DNA of 64,000 nucleotides from JAICXG01 sp036494545 (GTDB taxonomy: Bacteria; Verrucomicrobiota; Verrucomicrobiia; Chthoniobacterales; UBA10450), in the NCBI GenBank assembly GCA_036494545.1, contig DASXOB010000007.1, forward strand, positions 62,001-126,000. Reading direction: 5' to 3'. Positions within the stretch are counted from its first letter, which is position 1, and every line of letters begins with the position of its first letter. Made by a program: the position numbers and the translations under genes. The notes below the pieces were generated by a model. The model saw nothing but the letters and a program-made list of their open reading frames with translations, searched no databases and was not told the origin of the DNA. Positions 43,325-49,865 of this stretch are shown here, piece by piece.

Positions 43325-44586
43325 ACCTGCTCTACGGTCGGTTGGTCGAAATCAGCGACGAGGATGGAATTCAAAGCGGCAGGATTCAGGTGGGCGGCGC
43401 GAGCAAGAAAGTCGCACTCGGACTCCTGACAGACGCAAGGTGCGGTGATACGCTTTTGGTCTGCGACGGCGTCGCGATTAGCAAAGTCCACGAACAACCG
43501 GAGGTGTCAGCGATGAATGCTCCTACGTTAAATATCAACGAGGAAAAACTGAACAAGTTTCTCGGTCAGGCGATCGGTGAGTTAGGCGCGGCCATGAATG
43601 TCGCGCTCGTCATTACCGGCGATCGACTCGGCCTCTACAAGGCGATGGCAGGAGCCGGTCCAATGACTTCCGAAGAGCTGGCAAAGAAAACGGGAACCGA
43701 TGAGCGCTATGTGCGCGAATGGATCTCAGCCCAGGCCGCCGGCGGGTTCATCGAGTATGATCCTAAAGCGAACAAATTCACGCTCGCTGACGAACAGGCA
43801 ATGGCTTTGGCGGTTGATGACAGCCCGTGTTTTTTGCCAGGTGCGTTTCAGCTCATCAGTTCCGTGATTACCGATGAACCGAAACTGCGGGCGGCCTTCA
43901 AGAGCGGCAAAGGCGTGGGATGGCATGAGCATTGCGCCGATCTCTTCGAAGGTTGCGAACGATTCTTTCGCCCGGGTTACGGCGCGCACCTCGTTTCGGA
44001 ATGGATCCCTGCACTGGAGGGTATCGAAGCCAAACTGAATGAAGGTGGAAAAGTCGCCGACGTGGGTTGCGGACATGGAGCCTCGACTTTGCTCATGGCG
44101 AACGCCTTTCCCAAATCCAAGTTCTTTGGCTTCGACTATCACGATGCGTCGATTGCTTGGGCCCAGGCGCAGGCCGAGAAAGCCGGCATCGCTGACCGGG
44201 TGAAATTCAAAGTTGCGAAGGCGAAAGAGTTTCCGGGAAGCGATTATACTTTGGTGACGACCTTCGATTGTCTGCACGACATGGGAGACCCGGCCGGCGC
44301 TGCGAGTCATGTCCGTAAGTCGCTCGCGAAAGATGGCGTCTGGATGATTGTCGAGCCGATTGCGGGCGATAAGTTGGAAGATAATCTCAATCCCATCGGC
44401 CGGATGTATTACGGTGCTTCCACCATGATTTGCACCCCGGCATCGCGCGACCAGGAAGTCGGTCTGGCACTCGGAGCTCAGGCTGGCGAAAAGCGTTTGC
44501 GCGACGTTGTGATGAGTGGCGGTTTCAGCAGCTTCCGGCGCGCGACTCAGACGCCGTTCAACCTGATCTTTGAGGCCAGGCCCTAA
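43321..44586 (+). CDS. HypC-like domain fused to a class I SAM-dependent methyltransferase
   Basis: 421 residues from a GTG overlapping the FNT stop. Residues 1-60 (LLYGRLVEISDEDGIQSGRI, GDTLLVCDGVAISKVHEQ) match the HypC barrel pattern of the neighbouring HypC (YVLVHVGFALSKVDE), but the essential Met-Cys at the N-terminus is missing. Residues 65-421 form a winged-helix plus methyltransferase like Rv2258c/Rv0567 relatives: VADVGCGHGASTLLMA is motif I. A strong ribosome site (GGAGGTG, 43500-43506) with an ATG at 43513 could also give the methyltransferase alone. Possible role in active-site ligand chemistry; not known. The stop lies in an octamer. Confidence 0.82.
   Translation: MNLLYGRLVEISDEDGIQSGRIQVGGASKKVALGLLTDARCGDTLLVCDGVAISKVHEQPEVSAMNAPTLNINEEKLNKFLGQAIGELGAAMNVALVITGDRLGLYKAMAGAGPMTSEELAKKTGTDERYVREWISAQAAGGFIEYDPKANKFTLADEQAMALAVDDSPCFLPGAFQLISSVITDEPKLRAAFKSGKGVGWHEHCADLFEGCERFFRPGYGAHLVSEWIPALEGIEAKLNEGGKVADVGCGHGASTLLMANAFPKSKFFGFDYHDASIAWAQAQAEKAGIADRVKFKVAKAKEFPGSDYTLVTTFDCLHDMGDPAGAASHVRKSLAKDGVWMIVEPIAGDKLEDNLNPIGRMYYGASTMICTPASRDQEVGLALGAQAGEKRLRDVVMSGGFSSFRRATQTPFNLIFEARP
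43500..43515 (+). promoter_or_regulatory. internal ribosome site and start codon in the HypC-like/methyltransferase gene
   Basis: GGAGGTG followed 6 bases later by ATG (43513-43515), in frame with the long gene. It sits exactly at the border between the HypC-like part and the methyltransferase, so two products may come from one frame. Confidence 0.5.
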
Positions 44587-44588
44587 CG

Positions 44589-44876
44589 ATGTGTCTCGCG
44601 ATTCCGGGAAAGTTGATCGAAATTGCGACCGATCCCAACGGCGTGCGGATGGGTAAGGCTAACTTCGGCGGGATCGTGAAACAGGTTTGCCTCGAATACA
44701 CACCTGAAGTCGAGAAGGGAGATTATGTCCTGGTCCATGTCGGCTTTGCCTTGAGCAAGGTAGACGAGGCGGAAGCGGCTCGCACTTATCAGGCACTCGA
44801 GCGCATGCAACAGCTGACCGAGCTGGATATTCCCGATGTGCCGGACGAGCCAGTCGCAATTTCCAAGGTAGCATGA
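44589..44876 (+). CDS. hypC: hydrogenase assembly chaperone HypC
   Basis: 95 residues: MCLAIPGKLIEI with the essential Cys2, then ANFGGIVKQVCLEYTPEVEK and GDYVLVHVGFALSKVDE. It carries the Fe(CN)2CO unit between HypD and the large subunit. The start ATG overlaps the end of an octamer (CCTAACGATG). The stop overlaps the HypD start (ATGA). Confidence 0.96.
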   Translation: MCLAIPGKLIEIATDPNGVRMGKANFGGIVKQVCLEYTPEVEKGDYVLVHVGFALSKVDEAEAARTYQALERMQQLTELDIPDVPDEPVAISKVA

Positions 44877-45997
44877 AGTACCTCGACGAATACCGCGACG
44901 AGGCGCTCGCCCAAAAAATCGTCGAAGAGATTCGTCGCACGGTGACCAAGCCATGGGTCTTAATGGAAGTCTGTGGAGGGCAGACTCACTCCATCGTCAA
45001 ATATGGGATCGATCGGCTTTTGCCTGACGAGGTTGAATTGGTGCACGGGCCGGGTTGTCCGGTCTGCGTTACATCGTTGGAAATGATCGACAAGGCGCTC
45101 GAGATCGCGCGCCGCCCTGACGTGATTTTTTGCTCCTTTGGCGACATGTTGCGCGTTCCCGGTTCAAAGGATGATCTACTCATCTTGAAGTCTCGCGGCG
45201 CGGACGTGCGGGTAGTCTATTCTCCGATCGATTGTCTTAAGATCGCGCGCGCCAATCTCGAAAAGAAGGTCGTCTTTTTCGCCATCGGCTTTGAGACCAC
45301 CGCGCCAGCCAACGCGATGTCAGTCTGGCAGGCGCATCAGCAAGGAATCACCAATTATTCCATCCTTGTCTCGCATGTTCTTGTCCCGCCCTCAATCGCC
45401 TCAATCCTGCAATCGCCGTTCAATCGCGTGCAGGGTTTTCTCGGTCCCGGGCATGTTTGCACAGTTATGGGTTACCGCGAATACGAACCCATCGCTGCGC
45501 GCTATAAGGTGCCGATCGTCATCACCGGTTTCGAACCGATCGATATTCTGGAAGGAACCCTGATGACTATCCGCCAGCTGGAAACAGGCAAAGCGGAAGT
45601 CCAGAATCAATATCCGCGGGTCGTAAGTCGTGAGGGTAATAAGGTTGCCCAGGACTTGGTGAGCAAGGTTTTCGAAGTCGGCGACCGCAAATGGCGCGGG
45701 GTGGGTTCGATTCCCAAGAGTGGCTACAAACTGCGCTATGAGTTTCGAGATTATGACGCCGACCGTATCTTCGACACGCGCGAGATTGACACGAAGGAAC
45801 CCGAGATTTGTATTAGCGGACTTGTCCTCCGTGGGGTGAAGAAACCGCATGACTGTCCTGCCTTCGGGAATCTTTGCACGCCCGAACATCCGCTAGGTGC
45901 GACCATGGTTTCGGCGGAAGGCGCCTGCGCCGCCTATTATGCCTACGGCCGCCATCTCGAAGCGCGAAAGCGCCCCGAACCCGCATTGACTTCCTAG
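44873..45997 (+). CDS. hypD: hydrogenase formation protein HypD
   Basis: 374 residues. MEVCGGQTHSIVKYGIDRLL, HGPGCPVCVTSLEMIDKAL, CSFGDMLRVPGSK, GFETTAPANA, GFEPIDILEG and the Fe-S Cys group near the end (CPAFGNLCTPEHPLGATMVS, EGACAAY) are all present. With HypC it builds the Fe(CN)2CO centre. Overlaps hypC by 4 bases. Confidence 0.96.
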   Translation: MKYLDEYRDEALAQKIVEEIRRTVTKPWVLMEVCGGQTHSIVKYGIDRLLPDEVELVHGPGCPVCVTSLEMIDKALEIARRPDVIFCSFGDMLRVPGSKDDLLILKSRGADVRVVYSPIDCLKIARANLEKKVVFFAIGFETTAPANAMSVWQAHQQGITNYSILVSHVLVPPSIASILQSPFNRVQGFLGPGHVCTVMGYREYEPIAARYKVPIVITGFEPIDILEGTLMTIRQLETGKAEVQNQYPRVVSREGNKVAQDLVSKVFEVGDRKWRGVGSIPKSGYKLRYEFRDYDADRIFDTREIDTKEPEICISGLVLRGVKKPHDCPAFGNLCTPEHPLGATMVSAEGACAAYYAYGRHLEARKRPEPALTS

Positions 45998-46039
45998 CCG
46001 TGCCTTGGAAGCAGCTTAAGCGATTCGTTGGCTGTAACG

Positions 46040-46651
46040 ATGAGCACGATTAGCAACCTCGACGAGCCCTTTCCGGCGAAGGTGCTGCGTAAATGTCATG
46101 AAAGCATGGAAGCGAAGGAACAGTTCTTCGCGAGCTATGCTGATTCCCTCGACGAAATGTCTCGTGCGATGGCGGAACGTTTCCGAAATGGTGGACGGCT
46201 TTTTGCCATGGGAAATGGCGGCAGCCTTTGTGATGCGCTGCACATCGCGGTCGAGTTCAATCATCCCATTATCGAGAAGCGACTCGCTTTTCCCGCCATT
46301 CCGCTCATGACCGATATCGCGACCATGACGGCCATCGGCAACGATCTGGATTTCACACGCGTCTTTGTGAATCAACTTCGTTTGCAAGCCACACCAAAGG
46401 ATATAGCGATGGTCTTCAGCACGAGCGGGAAATCCCCGAATCTCATCTATGCCCTCGAAGCCGCGCGGGAAAAACAGATGCTGACGATCGCGTTCTCCGG
46501 AAAGGACGGCGGCCGCTTTCCGGATGTTTCCGATTACTGTTACATCGTGCCCTCTTACAGTATCCATCGCATTCAGGAAACACACGCCACTGCCGTGCAC
46601 ATCATCTGGGATTTGGTCCATATCGCGCTGGGGGCCGAGGATGTCACCTGA
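46040..46651 (+). CDS. SIS-domain (GmhA-like) protein of the hydrogenase cluster
   Basis: 203 residues from the ATG at 46040; a TTG at 46028 would add 4. GRLFAMGNGGSLCDALHIAV, MVFSTSGKSPNLIYALEAA and THATAVHIIWDLVHIAL resemble phosphoheptose isomerase. No other heptose gene is near, so a lipopolysaccharide role is doubtful. Similar SIS proteins recur inside group 1h hydrogenase operons. The end overlaps hypE by 11 bases, which ties it to maturation. True substrate unknown. Confidence 0.85.
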   Translation: MSTISNLDEPFPAKVLRKCHESMEAKEQFFASYADSLDEMSRAMAERFRNGGRLFAMGNGGSLCDALHIAVEFNHPIIEKRLAFPAIPLMTDIATMTAIGNDLDFTRVFVNQLRLQATPKDIAMVFSTSGKSPNLIYALEAAREKQMLTIAFSGKDGGRFPDVSDYCYIVPSYSIHRIQETHATAVHIIWDLVHIALGAEDVT

Positions 46652-47720
46652 CGGCTCTCGCAGTACTGAGGTGGGCGACCTATTAAGCGCGAGCTGTCCG
46701 CTTCCGATCACCGATTACAAGGAGATCGTGCTCGCTCACGGCAGCGGCGGGAAACTGAGTCATCAGCTCATCTCAAAGATCGTTCTACCGCAATTCACGA
46801 ACGATTTTTTGGCTCCGCTGCACGACGGGGCCATTTTTTCGTTGGGCAAAGAACGAGTGGCTTTCAGCACTGACTCCTATGTCGTGAACCCGATTTTTTT
46901 TCCGGGTGGCGACATTGGGAAGCTCGCAGTGCATGGGACGGTGAACGACCTCGCGATGTGCGGGGCGAAACCCCTATATCTTTCGGTCGGCTTTATTCTC
47001 GAAGAAGGCTTGCCGATGGAAGACTTCTGGCGCGTTGTGCAATCGATGCGCGCGGCGGCGGATGCAGCTTGCGTGCAGCTGGTCACAGGTGATACCAAGG
47101 TGGTGGATCGCGGCAAAGCCGACAGGATCTTTATCAATACTGCGGGGGTTGGTCTTATCGGCGAGGAGACAAGAATCGGTCCGGCGCGCGCGCAACCCGG
47201 CGATAAGGTGATTATCAACGGACCTATCGCCGTGCACGGCATTGCCATCATGTCGGTGCGCGAAGGCCTTGAGTTCGAGACCGAGATTGCGAGCGACACG
47301 GCAGCGCTTCACGGCTTGGTAAGTGAGTTACTCAAGACCTGCCCGGATGTGCACGTCTTGCGCGACCCGACCCGTGGCGGCGTGACGAGCGCGCTGACCG
47401 AAATTGCGCAGGCCGCTCAAGTCGGCGTGGTCCTGCAGGAAGCATCGATTCCGATCAGCGAAGAGGTGAAAGGAGCCTGCGAGATTCTGGGGCTCGACCC
47501 GCTCTATGTCGCCAATGAGGGAAAAATGATCGCTATCATCGCAGCGGCCGAAGCGGAAAAAGCCTTGGCGACATTGCGCCAACATTCGTTAGGCGAGGAA
47601 GCCGCCATCATTGGCGAAATTACGGATGATCATCCCGGCTTTGTGGTCATGAAGACGCGCGTGGGTGGCACGCGGGTGGTCGACATGCTTTCGGGCGAAC
47701 AACTGCCTCGCATTTGTTAG
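46641..47720 (+). CDS. hypE: carbamoyl dehydratase HypE
   Basis: 359 residues from the ATG at 46641, inside the SIS gene. LAHGSGGKLSHQLISKIVLP, FSTDSYVVNPIFFPGGDIGK and RDPTRGGVTSALTEIAQ are HypE marks. It ends PRIC, with the C-terminal Cys that is thiocarbamoylated and dehydrated to thiocyanate for the iron. The last of the hyp genes here. Confidence 0.95.
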   Translation: MSPDGSRSTEVGDLLSASCPLPITDYKEIVLAHGSGGKLSHQLISKIVLPQFTNDFLAPLHDGAIFSLGKERVAFSTDSYVVNPIFFPGGDIGKLAVHGTVNDLAMCGAKPLYLSVGFILEEGLPMEDFWRVVQSMRAAADAACVQLVTGDTKVVDRGKADRIFINTAGVGLIGEETRIGPARAQPGDKVIINGPIAVHGIAIMSVREGLEFETEIASDTAALHGLVSELLKTCPDVHVLRDPTRGGVTSALTEIAQAAQVGVVLQEASIPISEEVKGACEILGLDPLYVANEGKMIAIIAAAEAEKALATLRQHSLGEEAAIIGEITDDHPGFVVMKTRVGGTRVVDMLSGEQLPRIC

Positions 47721-47786
47721 GCTGCTTTTAGCCCCGGAATTCTGACGACGGTAGCGAGTCTCGCCCCCGTGTATGTTAGCAAAAGG

Positions 47787-49304
47787 ATGAAAAGGGTCTT
47801 TGGACTGGAGACAGAGTTTGGGATCACGCGTAATGGGGTGGAATCGGTCGACGTGGTGGCAGAGTCGATTGAGCTGGTGCGTGGCTATACCGAGCATGGC
47901 GCCCATATGAAATGGGACTACGACTTGGAAGATCCGCATCGCGATGCGCGCGGCTTTCGCGCCCGCGAGTTATTGCAGGACACGGATGAGTCCGCCTACT
48001 TCGAGATTGATCGCAACCGGCCACTAAGCTTCGAAGAGATCAAAAGTGATCTCGTCCTGAGTAATGGCGCGCGTTTTTACAACGATCATGCGCATCCGGA
48101 GTATTCCACTCCGGAATGCATGACCTTGGAGGAGATTGTGGCGCAGGATAAGGCTGGAGAGCGAATCCTGACCGAATGCGCTCGGCGTCGAAACGAGAAG
48201 TTGTCCGAGAATGGCGCCGTCCGGCTTTACAAGAACAACACCGACTTTTCAGGTCATAGCTACGGTTGTCACGACAACTACCTCATGCGGCGCGATGTGC
48301 CTTGGGACCGAATTGTCTTCGGCGTTCTGCCGTTCTTGATTACCCGGCAGATCTTTGCCGGCGCAGGCAAGATGGGTATCGAGACCGAAAGTGCCGGCGG
48401 GCAACCAGGGACTTATCAGATATCGCAACGCGCGGATTTTTTCAGTGTCCTGGTAAGCATCGATACCATGAATCGGCGGCCGCTGGTAAATACGCGTGAC
48501 GAGCCTCACGCGGACCCGCGAATTTATCGGCGCTTCCACGTTATCCTGGGCGACGCGAACATGAGTGAATGGGCGACCGCCCTGAAGATCGGTACAACGG
48601 CTCTGGTGCTCGACTTAATTGAGCGCGGGATGGCGCCCCAGATTGAAATCGCACAACCGATCGATGCTACCAAATCCATCAGTCGCGATCAGACCTATGA
48701 CTGGATCGTTGAGTTAAGCGACGGTCGCAAAATCTCCGCCATTCAAGTGCAACGTATCTACCTGGCGGCGGCGCGGAATGCACTCACGCAAGCAGATGAA
48801 GATGTGGAGTGGGTGTTTCGAGAGTGGGAAAATGTTTTGAATGATCTCGAGCGCGATGTTTCGCTTTGTCGTGACCGGGTCGATTGGGTGGCGAAAAAGG
48901 AATTGCTCGAGACTTTGCGTCGGGCGGAAAACTTATCCTGGAACGATCCGTGGCTTCAAGCAATCGACCTTGAATATCACAACATCGCTCCAGAAACCGG
49001 ACTTTACTATGAGTTGCTCCGGCAGGGAACCATGCGCCGCTTTGTTAACGAGGCGCAGATCAAGGAAGCGATATTTGCGCCGCCGCCAGATACGCGGGCT
49101 TACTTCCGTGGGCGATCAGTCGCGCGCTTTAACTCGCAGATCAAATCGATTCAGTGGGACGAAATCGTCTTTAGCGATGGTGCATTGAGTCAGCGCGTGC
49201 AGTTGGCACAACCCAATGACAATCCGCGGCTCGCGGCGCTGAACACAGCCGCACGCGAGGCCGCGGATTATCCAGAGTTTATCCGCACGGTGGCGACGCT
49301 GTAG
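47787..49304 (+). CDS. dop: Pup deamidase/depupylase
   Basis: 505 residues from the ATG at 47787; a GTG at 47769 would add 6. VFGLETEFGITRNG, GARFYNDHAHPEYSTPECM, KNNTDFSGHSYGCHDNYLMR and NTRDEPHADPRIYRRFHVIL are shared by Pup ligase PafA and Dop. The early MKWDYDLEDPHRDARGF is the Dop version (PafA lacks it), so Dop is preferred. It activates Pup by deamidating its last Gln and removes Pup from proteins. No pup, pafA, mpa or proteasome gene is in the window. Confidence 0.88.
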   Translation: MKRVFGLETEFGITRNGVESVDVVAESIELVRGYTEHGAHMKWDYDLEDPHRDARGFRARELLQDTDESAYFEIDRNRPLSFEEIKSDLVLSNGARFYNDHAHPEYSTPECMTLEEIVAQDKAGERILTECARRRNEKLSENGAVRLYKNNTDFSGHSYGCHDNYLMRRDVPWDRIVFGVLPFLITRQIFAGAGKMGIETESAGGQPGTYQISQRADFFSVLVSIDTMNRRPLVNTRDEPHADPRIYRRFHVILGDANMSEWATALKIGTTALVLDLIERGMAPQIEIAQPIDATKSISRDQTYDWIVELSDGRKISAIQVQRIYLAAARNALTQADEDVEWVFREWENVLNDLERDVSLCRDRVDWVAKKELLETLRRAENLSWNDPWLQAIDLEYHNIAPETGLYYELLRQGTMRRFVNEAQIKEAIFAPPPDTRAYFRGRSVARFNSQIKSIQWDEIVFSDGALSQRVQLAQPNDNPRLAALNTAAREAADYPEFIRTVATL

Positions 49305-49344
49305 ATATCGGCACCGCCGGCAGGACGAAGCTCTATCTAATGAG

Positions 49345-49743
49345 TTAGCCGCCTTGTGCTCTGCGACGAGCCGCCCAGCGAGCCTTCATCATCTGCGAAA
49401 GCTTTTTTCGGCCAGCGGCGCTGATTCCGCCTTTTTTCTTACCGCCGGATTTCTTGGCTGCAGTGCTAGCAGCGGCGGTTCCACCGCCACCGGCCGCAGC
49501 TTTAGCCCGGGCCCAACGGGCGCGAGCAGCGGCCGCGATGCGGGCGCGGCCTGCGGCCGAAAGTCCGCGACGGCGTCCACGGCGTCCACCGCTCGAAGCG
49601 GGTGAGCTAGGAGCGCTAACCGCAGCCGAGGTGCCGCCTGAAGCAGACGAGCTGCCCAGGATGCTGTTGAGTCGGGTTTGGAGCTGATTGATCTGTCTCT
49701 TGAGATCAACCGCTTCTTCCAGTTGTTTTAGAGATACGTCCAT
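49345..49743 (-). CDS. basic Ala/Lys-rich protein with two SAAGR repeats
   Basis: 132 residues from the ATG at 49743 (MDVSLKQLEEAVDLKRQINQ). The N-terminal 30 residues form a coiled coil. A flexible Ser/Ala/Gly linker follows, then two related basic motifs: GLSAAGRARIAAAARARWAR and GISAAGRKKLSQMMKARWAA, of the NUMOD3-like type that binds DNA in endonucleases and histone-H1-like proteins. It probably binds DNA. The end is AQGG, but the Gln or Glu that Pup needs as last residue is missing. Convergent with dop. Confidence 0.65.
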   Translation of the reverse strand: MDVSLKQLEEAVDLKRQINQLQTRLNSILGSSSASGGTSAAVSAPSSPASSGGRRGRRRGLSAAGRARIAAAARARWARAKAAAGGGGTAAASTAAKKSGGKKKGGISAAGRKKLSQMMKARWAARRRAQGG

Positions 49744-49782
49744 GGCGCAGTTATAAGCCATGTTTGAGACGGAGCAAGCACT

Positions 49783-49801
49783 CTTTGCAGTAAGTGCAAA
49801 G
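49783..49801. promoter_or_regulatory. short hairpin upstream of the basic protein gene
   Basis: Perfect 7-bp inverted repeat CTTTGCA/TGCAAAG with a 5-base loop, followed on the plus strand by AATTTTGTT. It lies 40 bases upstream of the minus-strand start at 49743. It could be an operator or a plus-strand terminator. Tentative. Confidence 0.3.
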
Positions 49802-49865
49802 AATTTTGTTACTCGATTAGGGCGGTCTTTTCCTAGCCGATGTCGCTAACTAACGGGAAAAAGAC

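Noticed and set aside
49345..49743. possibility that the protein ending AQGG is a Pup/UBact modifier for Dop
   Set aside because: Pup needs Gln or Glu as last residue after GG; this protein ends in GG, is strongly basic and has DNA-binding-like repeats.
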